From Arthrobacter pascens (lineage in GTDB: Bacteria > Actinomycetota > Actinomycetes > Actinomycetales > Micrococcaceae), in contig NZ_JAUSWY010000001.1 in assembly GCF_030815585.1 (NCBI RefSeq), forward strand, positions 2,542,001-2,606,000: a stretch of 64,000 nt of DNA. The letters run 5' to 3'. Below are positions 19,529 to 28,968 of this stretch, one piece after another. Position 1 is the first letter of the stretch. Every line of letters begins with the position of its first letter. The notes below the pieces were generated by a model that was not told the origin of the DNA, searched no databases, and was given only the letters and a program-made list of their open reading frames with translations. Made by a program: the position numbers and the translations under genes.

Positions 19529-20252
19529 TCTGTGTGATCTCCGGGCCACGTTCGGGCTCCTGGAACGCAGGCGTTCCCGGGGGTGGCGTGACGGTGGCGT
19601 CCTTGGGCAGGCGAAGCTGCAGCAGGTCGCGCGGCGGCATGGGGCTGTCACCGCGGATCACGACGATCTGGCGGAAAAGTGCCTCCAGCTGGGCAGCTGC
19701 TTCCCGGTCCATCGCGGCAGCGCCGCCCAGGACACCGCGCAGGAACCAGCGCGGGCCGTCCACGCCGATGAAGCGGGCCACCCGGTATCCCTGGCTTCCA
19801 TCCGCTGCCCCTGCAGGGAGCTTGGCGATCAGCTCGGGCCCGAAAGCGCCTTGTACCTCTTCTACCTGGCCGCCCTGGCTGCCCACTGACTGGCCGATCT
19901 GCTCCCGGATCTCGTCCCAGAGGCCCTCGGATTTAGGAGCAGCGAAAGCCTGGAGCTGCAGGCTTGAGCCGTTCAGATCCATCGTCACGGCCACCACACG
20001 CTGGGTGGCTTCCTCCACCTCAAGCCTCAGCTGGAGACCCTCGCTTGGGGTGACCAGAAGCGCGCCAAGATCCACGTAACCGTCGCGGCTGGAGATTTCT
20101 GAGACGTCGAAAGGCCCCGAGGCCCGTTGCCCCGCGCTGTGGGCCGCATCGGCGGCCTCGTCGGCGGAACCCTCCGGCTCCGTTGAGACCTGGGAATCAT
20201 CCGGTTCGGCTGCTTGGTCCTTCTTGGCTTTCCTGCCGAGCCCAAAAACCAT
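19521..20252 (-). CDS. DUF3710 family protein
   Basis: Actinobacterial protein of 243 residues, unknown function. A charged low-complexity N-terminus (KKDQAAEPDDSQ, EGSADEAADAA) is followed by the conserved domain starting PFDVSEI and including DGPRWFLRGVLGGAAA and IVVIRGDSPMPPRDLL. ATG at 20252 has AAGGAG about 8 nt upstream. It begins the DUF3710-OB fold-DUF3159 operon and lies 113 nt downstream of dut on the same strand, so dut may be part of the same transcript. Confidence 0.88.
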   Translation of the reverse strand: MVFGLGRKAKKDQAAEPDDSQVSTEPEGSADEAADAAHSAGQRASGPFDVSEISSRDGYVDLGALLVTPSEGLQLRLEVEEATQRVVAVTMDLNGSSLQLQAFAAPKSEGLWDEIREQIGQSVGSQGGQVEEVQGAFGPELIAKLPAGAADGSQGYRVARFIGVDGPRWFLRGVLGGAAAMDREAAAQLEALFRQIVVIRGDSPMPPRDLLQLRLPKDATVTPPPGTPAFQEPERGPEITQIG

Positions 20253-20365
20253 GGGGGTCGTCTCCTTAGTTGTGAATGTGCCTGGCCGGCCCGGAGGTCC
20301 CGCCGTAAGTCTTCGATACCACCCGCATTGTGTGCTGCTGCCTGCCTCCGCCCGGGGCGTGGGCG

Positions 20366-20938
20366 TCAGGAGTTCGGCGGGGCGAATCCGCCGGTGGAGC
20401 CGAATCCGCCCGCACCACGCACCGACCCGCTCAATTCGTTGACGGTGACGAACTGCGCGTACTCCACGCGCTGGATCACCATCTGTGCAATTCTATCGCC
20501 GCGTCGCAGCTCAATGGCGTGCTGTGAGTCCGTATTCAGCAAGGTCACTGAAATTTCACCGCGATATCCTGCGTCCACGGTGCCGGGTGCATTAACGATG
20601 GTCAGCCCGTGCTTGGTGGCAAGCCCTGAGCGCGGGTGGATCAGGGCAACGTAACCGTCCGGAAGGGCAATGGATACACCTGTTGGGACCAGTTTCCGCT
20701 GCCCGGGCTGCAACACAACATCTTCCCGTGCCCGCAGGTCCGCACCGGCGTCGCCCGGATGGGCATACGACGGCGCCTCCAGGCCGGCATCCAGCATTTT
20801 CAGCTGTACCTGCAGGGTGGGCGCACCATACTCCGTTTTCCTACCGGGGGCCGCGCCAGGCGCGGCGGCACCCGTGCTGCCCGGCAGCGTCTCGTCAGGA
20901 GCAGTTTCCACAGTGGCAAGTTCGTCAGTCACAGTCAC
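20366..20938 (-). CDS. dut: Deoxyuridine 5'-triphosphate nucleotidohydrolase (dUTPase)
   Basis: Hydrolyses dUTP to dUMP, keeping uracil out of DNA and feeding dTMP synthesis. All five trimeric-dUTPase motifs are present: GDAGADLRA (62-70), PRSGLA (102-107), GTVDAGYRG (119-127) with the catalytic Asp, RGDRIAQ (146-152) and the C-terminal [10 protein letters not shown] (174-183). The protein has a 35-residue non-conserved N-terminal extension. Two GTGs six bases apart (20938 and 20932) could start it. A TTAGAGT -10-like box lies just upstream (20947-20941), so the message may be leaderless and begin near the second GTG. Confidence 0.95.
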   Translation of the reverse strand: MTVTDELATVETAPDETLPGSTGAAAPGAAPGRKTEYGAPTLQVQLKMLDAGLEAPSYAHPGDAGADLRAREDVVLQPGQRKLVPTGVSIALPDGYVALIHPRSGLATKHGLTIVNAPGTVDAGYRGEISVTLLNTDSQHAIELRRGDRIAQMVIQRVEYAQFVTVNELSGSVRGAGGFGSTGGFAPPNS

Positions 20939-20986
20939 TCACTCTAACGCCCGCCAACAAATTCGGCCTAGATTCCCCTGCCGCCG

Positions 20987-21014
20987 GGCCCAAGATGAAC
21001 TGGCCCAAGATGAA
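20987..21014 (+). repeat. Two tandem 15-bp repeats between dut and the DUF3093 gene
   Basis: The 13-mer GGCCCAAGATGAA occurs at 20987-20999 and 21002-21014, a 15-bp period. The copies lie about 50 bp upstream of the DUF3093 start in the divergent region shared with dut. They may be a replication slippage product or a protein site. Confidence 0.5.
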
Positions 21015-21044
21015 ATAGCCACCCAAAGGTGGAAAGCTGGAGGC

Positions 21045-21533
21045 ATGCCCGAATCAAGCTCCACTGTGCCTGTTCCCAACACTCCCTCTACCGGTACGCC
21101 GGTAGTTTTCCGGGAGAGGCTGTGGCCCACGGTGTGGGTCTGGGTCATCGCAGCGGGGATCGCCGGTGCCGGCATTCTGATGTTTGCACCGATCAGCATG
21201 GCCGCTGGCTATACGGCGGCGGGAGTGATGTTCGCCATCATGGCCACGCTGCTGGTGCTCTCATCCCCCACCATCACGGTCACTGAGCATTCCCTCACCG
21301 TGGGCCGTGCCACCATCGGACGCAGGTTCATCGGCGAGGTCCAGGCGTTTCGGACCAAGGACGCAACTGCAGAACGCGGGACGCGGCTGAACGGGCTCGC
21401 CTACCTCTGCATCCGGGGATGGATCGACCCTGTGGTCAGGATCGAGATCACGGATCCGTCGGACCGGACGCCGTATTGGCTGACATCTTCCCGGCGGCCC
21501 GAGGAACTCGCAGCGGCATTGACTCCAAGCTGA
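21045..21533 (+). CDS. DUF3093 membrane protein
   Basis: A 162-residue actinobacterial protein with two adjacent transmembrane helices (VWVWVIAAGIAGAGILMF and a following Ala/Met-rich helix) and a cytosolic C-terminal half containing LTVGRATIGRRFIGEV and WLTSSRRPEELAAAL. This arrangement resembles PH-like membrane-anchored domains. Function is unknown. ATG at 21045 is chosen because homology begins there and the open frame before it is antisense to dut. The GGAGG directly preceding is too close for ideal spacing; AAAGGTGGA further up may serve. Confidence 0.82.
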   Translation: MPESSSTVPVPNTPSTGTPVVFRERLWPTVWVWVIAAGIAGAGILMFAPISMAAGYTAAGVMFAIMATLLVLSSPTITVTEHSLTVGRATIGRRFIGEVQAFRTKDATAERGTRLNGLAYLCIRGWIDPVVRIEITDPSDRTPYWLTSSRRPEELAAALTPS

Positions 21534-21581
21534 GGCCAACTGCCAGGCTGACGAGCCAGCAGCCGGTTCAACCTTTCCTGG

Positions 21582-21881
21582 TCATCCTTCGCACTCCTTG
21601 CAGTAAAGCCGGCCGTCCTTTTCCCGTGCTATCTGCGAACGGTGCCTGACCAGGAAGCATGAAGCGCAGGTGAACTCATCAGCCTGCGCCGGGACAACCT
21701 GGACGAGGAGTTCCTCGCCGGAGAGGTCCGCGCCGGGGAGTTCGTAGCCGGCGGCAAGTTCGCTCTCGTCCTCCTCCACCACCGCAGTGGGTTTTTCCGA
21801 CCTCCGGGTCTTCAACTCCTCCAGCGAATCCTCGTTGAGGTCTTCTTCGGACTTTCGCGGCGCATCGTAATCGGTGGCCAT
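21582..21881 (-). CDS. DUF4193 zinc-ribbon-like protein
   Basis: A 99-residue acidic protein, typical of actinobacteria. The N-terminal two thirds are rich in Glu/Asp (EEDLNEDSLEELKTRR). The C-terminus has two CxxC knuckles, FTCASCFL and LYCKEC, expected to bind one zinc ion. Function is unknown. It faces sepH across a 283-bp divergent region and lies 48 bp from the end of the convergent DUF3093 gene. Confidence 0.9.
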   Translation of the reverse strand: MATDYDAPRKSEEDLNEDSLEELKTRRSEKPTAVVEEDESELAAGYELPGADLSGEELLVQVVPAQADEFTCASCFLVRHRSQIAREKDGRLYCKECEG

Positions 21882-22164
21882 TTCGCCTTAACCTCGTTCC
21901 CTATCCGCTCTCAGGTTGTATCACCCTTGATAACGCCGGACACCTCGCGTTTGTGCCCCGCGTTGGGCACATCATTCCGCAAGCCACAGGCAAAATCCAG
22001 AGTTCGAAGCTGCCCATCCCCGTCACGGCTCCCGAAAGCGGCAAGCGTCCACAATGAGGCCCGAAAGTCCCGGAATATCGCGGCGCGCCCTTCCTCCTAA
22101 CCCAAAAGGGTGCCGCCGGGTGGCAGAGTTTCGATTGATAGTAATGCCAGGGTGGAGGATTTGT

Positions 22165-23541
22165 ATGCAGGATCTACGGCTTGTAGGCGTACACGACGAC
22201 GGGGAGCATCTCCTGTTGAGCGGTGCCGGCGGCGAGATGTTCCGGCTGCCGATCGATGAAGCACTGCGGGCGGCCAGCCGGTCTTCGGCAAAGGGCGCAT
22301 CCGCGGCCGCTCCCATCGCCATGTCCCCCCGGGACATCCAGGCGAGGATCCGCAGCGGTGCCACCGCGGCGGACGTGGCGGAGCTTTCCGGGCTGCCCCT
22401 TGCCAAGGTGGAGCGCTACGAAGGTCCGGTCCTCGCCGAACGCGAGTACGTGGCCCAGCAGGCGCGCAAGATCGAGGTGGCGTCGCCCTCACCTGGCCAT
22501 GACGCCTACCGTTCGGTCTTTGGCGACAACCCGGCCTCGCTGAGTGACATGGTGGCCCATCGGCTTTCGGCCCACGGCATTGAACCCTCCTCCGTGGAAT
22601 GGGATTCCTGGCGGCGCCCTGACGGCAGCTGGACAGTGGCAGCGCGTTTCGAGGCGAAGAAGGACGGCACGTCCGGCATCGGCGAGGAGCCGCCGGCCCT
22701 GTGGACGTTCAGCCCGGCACGCAAGTCGCTGCAGAACGCCAACCGCTGGGCACAGCAGCTCAGCGAGCTGGAGCCGCTGGACGGACCCGTCCCGGCGCGC
22801 CGGCTGACGGCAGTATCAGACCGGCCATTCGATTTTGAAACTGACGCAGACGCGGCAGCAGCCCGCAGTTCAGCCGGACCCCACAGTAGCCTCCAGCCCG
22901 GCAAGGAATCCGACGGTCTGCTGGACATGCTGCGGTCACGCCGCGGCCAGCGCCTGGGCGTTGACGAGGACGCGGACGACGCCCTCGCCCTGCTCCTGAC
23001 GCACGGCGTGCCGGCAGCGCATCCAAGGCCGTCAGAAGTCACGCAGGAACAGGAACATCGGGAGGCGGCACCCGCGGGATCCGAGCAGGATCCCGCTGCC
23101 GCCCAGGTTGAGCCGCTCACCCGCAAGCGCGAGGGCAGGCCTTCCATGCTGTCCCGGCTGAGCCTGATCCCGCCGCACCGGGAACCCGATGATGACGTGC
23201 TGAAACTGCACGACGGCGTCAGTACCGATACGCGGGAGGTCACCATTGTGGCGTCCCCCCTTCGCCCGTCGGGGCCTGCCGCCCCGCACAGGGACAGTTC
23301 CCCGTCAAGGGAAAGTGACCCCGCCATGGGGGCCGGGCATGATGCACCGAGCGTCGGCCTGGACGAACTTCTCGGCGGCGGAAGCCATCGGCGCACACCC
23401 CCACCTGCCGGGATTGAGGATCCTGTTTCCGGCCAGCGCCACGAACGGGACACAGATCTGCCGGAACGGCAGCCTTCCAAACCGAAGCGCTCAAGCATTC
23501 CCAGCTGGGATGAGATCGTGTTCGGAACCAGGGGCGACTGA
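22165..23541 (+). CDS. sepH: Cell-division regulator SepH (DUF3071)
   Basis: Actinobacterial cell-division protein; family work in Streptomyces and mycobacteria shows SepH stimulates FtsZ assembly through an N-terminal helix-turn-helix-containing domain. The 458-residue protein starts MQDLRLVGVHDDGEHLLL and its conserved domain spans about 1-170, including MSPRDIQARIRSGATAADVA as the helix-turn-helix. The rest is long, charged and mostly disordered with Pro/Ser-rich stretches, ending in the conserved KRSSIPSWDEIVFG, which suits a C-terminal interaction motif. ATG at 22165 follows GGTGGAGGA at good spacing; an upstream in-frame start (22054) lacks homology. The gene ends 4 bp from convergent tdk. 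Confidence 0.93.
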   Translation: MQDLRLVGVHDDGEHLLLSGAGGEMFRLPIDEALRAASRSSAKGASAAAPIAMSPRDIQARIRSGATAADVAELSGLPLAKVERYEGPVLAEREYVAQQARKIEVASPSPGHDAYRSVFGDNPASLSDMVAHRLSAHGIEPSSVEWDSWRRPDGSWTVAARFEAKKDGTSGIGEEPPALWTFSPARKSLQNANRWAQQLSELEPLDGPVPARRLTAVSDRPFDFETDADAAAARSSAGPHSSLQPGKESDGLLDMLRSRRGQRLGVDEDADDALALLLTHGVPAAHPRPSEVTQEQEHREAAPAGSEQDPAAAQVEPLTRKREGRPSMLSRLSLIPPHREPDDDVLKLHDGVSTDTREVTIVASPLRPSGPAAPHRDSSPSRESDPAMGAGHDAPSVGLDELLGGGSHRRTPPPAGIEDPVSGQRHERDTDLPERQPSKPKRSSIPSWDEIVFGTRGD

Positions 23542-23545
23542 AGGC

Positions 23546-24265
23546 TTAGCCGGGGGCCCCTCGGGAGCCCCGCCACAGGCAAGCATCCACCTCAAAAGGC
23601 AGGAGCTCATCCTGCTGGGCCATGATGTGGGCGCCGTGGGCGGTGACCCGTCGCATGTAGTGCCGTCGGCAGAGGGTTTCATAGCCCACCGCCGGCACGT
23701 GTCCTTCGCCTCCGGCGGCCGCGGGATCGCCGGCCATGTCTACGTCGCCCACCACCACCTGGGCGCCTTCCATGACCATCACCCCGTCCACGGTGCGGGC
23801 GTTCTGGGTGGCCCGGCGTCCGCACCAGCACAAGGCTTCGACCTGGAGCACCTGCACGCGGTCAGCCAGTTCAATCAGGCGCTGGGAGCCGGGAAAAAGC
23901 CGGGTGCGGAAGTCTGCGGTGATGCCGAACGCGAAAACGTCGACGTCGACCTCGTCCACCACCCTGGCCAGTTGCTCCACCTGCACGGGCGAGTAGAACT
24001 GCGCTTCATCACAGATCAAAAAGTCCACCCGCTGCCCCTTGGTCCGCCGGCTGACCACTTCGTCCCAGAAATCCGTGCTGTCCGCTACCTCCACCGCATC
24101 CGTTTCCAGGCCAAGCCGGCTGGAGATCCTGGAGCCGCCCGCGCGGTCGTTGCGGGTGAACCGCACTCCGCCCCGCCCCCGGGCGCGGTGGTTGTGGTCC
24201 ATCTGCAGGGCAAGCGTGGATTTTCCGCAGTCCATGGTTCCGGAGAAAAACACCAGCTCAGCCAC
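23546..24265 (-). CDS. tdk: Thymidine kinase
   Basis: Phosphorylates thymidine in pyrimidine salvage, type II (TK1-like) enzyme. P-loop GTMDCGKST (9-17), Walker B with catalytic Glu LICDEAQF (83-90), and zinc-binding CWCGRRA (146-) with YETLCRRHY further on. At 239 residues it is longer than the usual 190-220, through a C-terminal tail rich in Gly and Arg. GTG at 24265 overlaps the end of the phosphodiesterase gene by 8 nt, so the two are cotranscribed. It lies opposite sepH tail-to-tail. Confidence 0.95.
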   Translation of the reverse strand: MAELVFFSGTMDCGKSTLALQMDHNHRARGRGGVRFTRNDRAGGSRISSRLGLETDAVEVADSTDFWDEVVSRRTKGQRVDFLICDEAQFYSPVQVEQLARVVDEVDVDVFAFGITADFRTRLFPGSQRLIELADRVQVLQVEALCWCGRRATQNARTVDGVMVMEGAQVVVGDVDMAGDPAAAGGEGHVPAVGYETLCRRHYMRRVTAHGAHIMAQQDELLPFEVDACLWRGSRGAPG

Positions 24266-25493
24266 GGCGGGCCGTCCTGCCTTGTGCCGTGAAGCACAGC
24301 AAAGGGACCTCGCGTTCCGCCTTGGTCAGTGAGCCGTGCTGACCGACCACTTCCATGGCGGCGGGACGCACGCGGCGCGTGTCGTACAGGGCGAGTTCGT
24401 CCTTCGCGGCGATCATGACGTCGCCGATCCTGGGCCCGACGGCGGGGCGCAATGGTCCGAAGAGCCCGGCGGCGACGGCGTCGTCCCTGGTGAAGGCCCA
24501 GATCCTCTCACCGAAGCGGGCACGCCAGGCGTCCAACAGGCGTTCCCTGCCGGAAGCATCCACCCCATCCTCGAGGTAGAGGTGAACCATTCGGGGCTCC
24601 CCGGCCGTGTGCCGCACGCCCTCGATCAGCGCAGGCTCCGCGGCGTAGTCAATCCTTTGCTGCTCCGGAACGTCAAGCATGCCGTGGTCCGCCGTGAGCA
24701 GCACAGTGGTGCCAGCGGGAAGGGAGGTGTTGAGCCGCTTGACGGTGGCGTCGAGTTCCTCCAGCTGGTATTCCCAGTGCTCCGACTGGCAGCCGTAGCG
24801 GTGGCCGGCTTTGTCCAGCTCGCTGACGTAGAAATACATCAGTGAGGGCCCGGCGGCGGCCATGGCTTCGGCGGCGGCCGCGGTGCGGGCGTGCGGTGTT
24901 GTGGCGGAGATGAAGCGGCCACCGCGGAGCGCCGCCTGGGTCATGGGTGAGGTGCTGAACTGCGGAAGGCTGATGGTGGTCACGTCCACCGCTGCGGCGG
25001 CCCGTTCGAACACGGTGGGAAATGGCTGCCATGCCAGCGGATCCACGGCGGCGTCCCAGTTGCCCAGCATGTTGACCACTTTGTCCTGGTCCGGGTCCAG
25101 CACGTCGTAGCCCACCATGCCGTGCTGGCCCGGCGACAGCCCTGTGCCGAAACTGGCCAGCGCGGATGCCGTGGTGGACGGGAACGTGGAGTCCAGCCAC
25201 ACAGGGATGTCTCCCTGCCCGGCCTGCATAACGGACCTCAGGAACGGGGTGTGGGCCGTTTTCTGCTTCAGCAGGCTGCGGCCCAGGCCGTCTGCCAGGA
25301 CCACGCAGACCCGCGAAGCGGAGGGAAGACCCAGGCTGTTGCTGAAACCCTCCAGGCCGAGGCTTGCGGCGGCGCTGGTCAGCACCTCGGCGATGGACCG
25401 CTGGCCGAAGGCAGGCGCCGGCGGCATGTTCAGTGTCAGGCGGTTCCCTTCCGAAAGTGCTGTAGGGACTGGTGTTTTACCTTGGTCCGGCAT
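24258..25493 (-). CDS. Type I phosphodiesterase / nucleotide pyrophosphatase (alkaline phosphatase superfamily)
   Basis: Predicted bimetal phosphodiesterase of 411 residues. Metal and nucleophile motifs of the superfamily are present: VLADGLG (first Asp), STFPSTTAS (catalytic Thr), ELDKAGHRYG (Asp and His), TADHGM (Asp-His) and GQHGSL (His). No signal peptide or transmembrane segment is evident, so it is probably cytosolic. Similar actinobacterial genes are annotated as nucleotide pyrophosphatases, but the substrate is not known. The stop overlaps the tdk start and the gene begins one base after the DUF5998 stop, which places it in a DUF5998-phosphodiesterase-tdk operon. Confidence 0.87.
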   Translation of the reverse strand: MPDQGKTPVPTALSEGNRLTLNMPPAPAFGQRSIAEVLTSAAASLGLEGFSNSLGLPSASRVCVVLADGLGRSLLKQKTAHTPFLRSVMQAGQGDIPVWLDSTFPSTTASALASFGTGLSPGQHGMVGYDVLDPDQDKVVNMLGNWDAAVDPLAWQPFPTVFERAAAAVDVTTISLPQFSTSPMTQAALRGGRFISATTPHARTAAAAEAMAAAGPSLMYFYVSELDKAGHRYGCQSEHWEYQLEELDATVKRLNTSLPAGTTVLLTADHGMLDVPEQQRIDYAAEPALIEGVRHTAGEPRMVHLYLEDGVDASGRERLLDAWRARFGERIWAFTRDDAVAAGLFGPLRPAVGPRIGDVMIAAKDELALYDTRRVRPAAMEVVGQHGSLTKAEREVPLLCFTAQGRTARRG

Positions 25494-25494
25494 C

Positions 25495-26241
25495 TCAGCG
25501 CTGCTGGTGTCCGCGGCTCAGCCGGGTTCCGAACACGCCGGTCCGGGGGCGCGGCTGAAGCGTCTGGGCGCCGTGCGGCACAGGCGCGGTGGACCCGGTG
25601 TTCACGGCACGAAGCGCACGGGCGAAAAGTTTGGCGTCCTGTACTGCCTGGAGGCCGTCAGCTTCGGCACTGATCCGCAGGACGATGTCCTCCTGGGCGA
25701 TGGTGCCGCTGTAGCCGTGGTCCGCCTCGCACTGCGGATCGCCACAGCTGGCGGGCCCCATGTCCAGCCTTTGGCCTCCGGACCACGCAATGGCGAGCGT
25801 CAGCTCACGCGCGGGATCGGAGGGCTTGTAGTTCTGCGGCTGGGCATACATGTAGCTGAGTACTACGGAGCGGATCTGGGCCACGGGGACGGACTCGGTG
25901 GAGATCTGGGCAACGATTTGTTCGCCGGCCTCGTCCAGTTGCTGGTCGTCCACGTGGGTGATCACCAACATGTCGGCGGTGAGTACCAGCACCGTAATGT
26001 GACGGCGGACTTCGGCCCGGTCAAAGTGCGTTTCCAGGTGGACCAGGTGGGCAACGCAGTCGCGGCCGTCCAGGGCATCGTCAACAACGTCAGCCACAAG
26101 GCGGGGGTAGAAGCCTGCCTGCTGGAGCGCCCCTTCCAGGCTTTGGCCCTGGGCGCTGTGGCTGTGTGAGCTGGAGTGGTGGGCTGCCTGGTTGTCATTG
26201 CCGGGCGTTTGAGGCGTCGACGTGGGAGGCTGTGAGCTCAT
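25495..26241 (-). CDS. DUF5998 family protein
   Basis: A 248-residue actinobacterial protein of unknown function. A disordered N-terminus rich in Ser/His/Gln is followed by the domain beginning LEGALQQAGFYPRLVADVV. The region continues with HLVHLETHFDRAEVRRHITV and SVVLSYMYAQPQNY, and has a CGDPQCEADH segment that could bind a metal ion. ATG at 26241. First gene of the operon leading to the phosphodiesterase and tdk; 42 nt separate it from the end of the GNAT/acyl-CoA-synthetase gene on the same strand. Confidence 0.85.
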   Translation of the reverse strand: MSSQPPTSTPQTPGNDNQAAHHSSSHSHSAQGQSLEGALQQAGFYPRLVADVVDDALDGRDCVAHLVHLETHFDRAEVRRHITVLVLTADMLVITHVDDQQLDEAGEQIVAQISTESVPVAQIRSVVLSYMYAQPQNYKPSDPARELTLAIAWSGGQRLDMGPASCGDPQCEADHGYSGTIAQEDIVLRISAEADGLQAVQDAKLFARALRAVNTGSTAPVPHGAQTLQPRPRTGVFGTRLSRGHQQR

Positions 26242-26283
26242 CCCCCCATTTTCACAGATCGGCCGGGGACTTGCTAACTGCGG

Positions 26284-28968
26284 CTAGCCCAGCATGGCCC
26301 GACGGGCACTGTCAGTTCGTTGGGCAGGGTTCCCGATCCTGATGTCAGCGGCGAGGATGGACGCACCCCGGCTGCCGCACAGCACGGGGTTGAAGTCCAC
26401 CAGCGCTATCTCCGGGTGGTTGTCCTTCATCCACGCGAGCCTGGCGGCGAGCTCCTCCAGCGCCGCAACATCCACGGCGGGCAGGCCCTGGTAGCCAAAG
26501 AGCTTGCGGGCCGCCCGTGGACCCCGGATGAAGTCCTTCACATCTGCGGCGGACAGCGGGGGCACCCGGTGGGCCCAGTCGTCCAGGAGGTTGACGGCGT
26601 CTCCTGCCAGCCCGAAGGAGATCACCGGCCCGAGCAGCGGGTCCTCGATGGCCCGGAAGGTGCAGGCCTGGCCTACGGGTGCCATGGACTGCAACTCCAG
26701 CGATGGCGAACCGTACGGTGCCAGCGCCCGCCGCATCTGCTCGATGTTCTGGCGCAGTGATTCAGGGTCCTGGATGTCCAGGCGTACGCCTCCGAGGTCA
26801 AGGCGGTGGCGGAGTGCCGGTTCGGTGGTCTTCAGTGCCACGGGCCAGCCCAGACTGTCTGCCGCTTCAACGGCCTGTTCCGCGGATTCAAATGCGGCGG
26901 ACGGCAGGACCTCGATGCCATAGTGCCCCAGCAGCGAGGCCGTAGCCCCCGGATCCAGCTGTTTGAGCTGCTCACCGGTGACGTCGCGGAGCAGGGCCTC
27001 AAGCTGGACCCGTGCGCCTTCGGGGTCACAGCCGTCGGGCTCCACAAAATGGCCCTGGTCCCGTGCCACCCACTCGGAGTACCTCACCACGGCCGCGAGC
27101 GCGGCCACTGCGGCACCGGCATTGGAGAAACACGGGACGGCCCGGCCCGTGTCCCCCACCATCCCTTCCACATAGACGGACGGGTCCAGGATGCCGGTGA
27201 ATGCGGCGACAACCGGCTTGCCTGCGGACGCCGAGCATTCGGCAAGGACTTCCACAATGTTTTCCACGGTGAGGCCCCGGGCCGGCAGCAGCGCGGCCAC
27301 CACAGCGTGGACGGTGTCCGAGGCGAGCGTGTCCTGGAGCCTGCGGCGGAGGGCAGGCAGTGCAAGGGACAGGCCGGCGTCGAGATCCACGTCGGTGACT
27401 ATCTGCTCCACCCCCAGGCCATGCGCCGAAGCGCTGTCCGCCACCACTTTGCCCAGCGCCAGGGAATTGCTGAAAATCGCCAGCCCCGGTCCCGCTGGCA
27501 GCGGCTGGCCCGCCACGATCTGCGTCACGTCCATCAGTTGCTCGATGGTCTCCACCCGGATCACGCCGGATTGGCGCATCATGGCATCCAGTGCGCCTGC
27601 AGGCGCCTGCGTGGTGCGGACGGCGTGGCCGGGCGGCAGCCGCAGGCCCATCGTCTCGGACTTGGCCACTATCACGGGCTTGGTGCGGGCCAGCCGGCGG
27701 GCGAGGCGCGAAAACTTGCGCGGATTACCGATGGACTCGAGGTACAGTCCCACCGCGGCGGTGTCTGGGTCGTCCTCCCAGAACTGCATCATGTCGTTAC
27801 CGGAGACATCGGCCCTGTTGCCGGCGGAGAGAAACGTGGAGAGCCCCATCCTGCGCCGGCTTGATGCAGCGTAGAGGGAAACACCGATGGCCGCTGACTG
27901 GCTGAACAGGCCCAGGCTTCCGCGCCGTGCCAGCGCGGGTGCCATTGAAGCGTTCAACGACACCTCCGGATGGGTATTGACGATTCCCAGTGAGGCCGGC
28001 CCGATAACCCGCATGCCGTTCGCACGGGCCTTCCGGACGAGGTCACGCTGGCGGGCGAGGCCGCGTTCGCCGTCGTCCGCGAACCCGGCGGAGGCAACCA
28101 CCAGCCCCTTGACACCCGCCGCGGCGCAGTCGTCCACCACTTTTGAGACTTCCTCATACGGGACGGCGATGACGGCCAGCTGGACCGGGTCCGGAACATC
28201 GGAGAGCTTAGCGAAGGACAGCATTCCGGCGAGCTCCAGGGCCTCCGGGTTGATGGCGTAGACGGGGCCGGGAAAACCCCCTTCGATGATGTGCTCCAGC
28301 AGCTGGTATCCCACGGTCCCCCATTTGCGGCTGGCACCGATGACAGCCACCGACGACGGCGCCAGCAGGTCGCGCACGCTCCTCGCCTCGGCGCGGTGCT
28401 CACGCGATTCCATCACGGCCCGCGATTTCTCGGTGGGGTCGATTTTAAACTCCAGGCTGACGACGCCGTCGTCGAAATGCCGTTTGACGTCGTAGCCGGC
28501 GTCGGAGAACACCATGAGCATCTTGCGGTTTTCCGGCAGTACTTCGGCGCTGAACCGGCGGATGCCGTTTTCGTGGGCGGCTGCGGCAAGATGTTCCAGG
28601 AGGATTGATCCGATGCCCCTGCCCTGGTGTGCGTCGGCGATGTTGAAGGCGACCTCGGCCTCGGTGGGGTCATCAAGCCGGTCGTACCGGCCGATGCCCA
28701 TGATTTCGCCGCCGATGGTGATCACGAAGGCCACCCTGTCCCTGTAGTCCACTTCGGTGAAGCGCTTGAGTTCCTTGCTGGAGAGCCGTGCTTTGAACGC
28801 AAAGAACCGCATGTAGATTGAGTTCTGGGACTGTCCTGTGTGGAAGGCCTGGACGGCGTCCGCATCGGTAGGATGGATGGGTCTCAAGTGGGCGGTCCCG
28901 CCGTCCCGCAGGACGACATCGGCTTCCCAATGTTCCGGATATATGCCGTCCCCGGGCTGATCCACCAT
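26284..28968 (-). CDS. GNAT acetyltransferase fused to an ADP-forming acyl-CoA synthetase-like region (Pat-type)
   Basis: An 894-residue fusion. An N-terminal GNAT domain (about 18-170) includes the acetyl-CoA loop AHQGRGIGSILLEHL. It is joined to a CoA-binding domain (VAVIGASRKWGTVGYQLLEHI), a succinyl-CoA-synthetase-like middle and a C-terminal ATP-grasp half. GNAT-first order is that of Streptomyces PatA-type protein lysine acetyltransferases, which silence acetyl-CoA synthetase; E. coli Pat has the opposite order. In the ADP-forming synthetase region the phospho-His loop is not obvious to me, so that half may be only regulatory. ATG at 28968 has no Shine-Dalgarno site; a palindromic sequence similar to an iron box occupies that position. 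Divergent from parC by 66 bp. Confidence 0.88.
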   Translation of the reverse strand: MVDQPGDGIYPEHWEADVVLRDGGTAHLRPIHPTDADAVQAFHTGQSQNSIYMRFFAFKARLSSKELKRFTEVDYRDRVAFVITIGGEIMGIGRYDRLDDPTEAEVAFNIADAHQGRGIGSILLEHLAAAAHENGIRRFSAEVLPENRKMLMVFSDAGYDVKRHFDDGVVSLEFKIDPTEKSRAVMESREHRAEARSVRDLLAPSSVAVIGASRKWGTVGYQLLEHIIEGGFPGPVYAINPEALELAGMLSFAKLSDVPDPVQLAVIAVPYEEVSKVVDDCAAAGVKGLVVASAGFADDGERGLARQRDLVRKARANGMRVIGPASLGIVNTHPEVSLNASMAPALARRGSLGLFSQSAAIGVSLYAASSRRRMGLSTFLSAGNRADVSGNDMMQFWEDDPDTAAVGLYLESIGNPRKFSRLARRLARTKPVIVAKSETMGLRLPPGHAVRTTQAPAGALDAMMRQSGVIRVETIEQLMDVTQIVAGQPLPAGPGLAIFSNSLALGKVVADSASAHGLGVEQIVTDVDLDAGLSLALPALRRRLQDTLASDTVHAVVAALLPARGLTVENIVEVLAECSASAGKPVVAAFTGILDPSVYVEGMVGDTGRAVPCFSNAGAAVAALAAVVRYSEWVARDQGHFVEPDGCDPEGARVQLEALLRDVTGEQLKQLDPGATASLLGHYGIEVLPSAAFESAEQAVEAADSLGWPVALKTTEPALRHRLDLGGVRLDIQDPESLRQNIEQMRRALAPYGSPSLELQSMAPVGQACTFRAIEDPLLGPVISFGLAGDAVNLLDDWAHRVPPLSAADVKDFIRGPRAARKLFGYQGLPAVDVAALEELAARLAWMKDNHPEIALVDFNPVLCGSRGASILAADIRIGNPAQRTDSARRAMLG

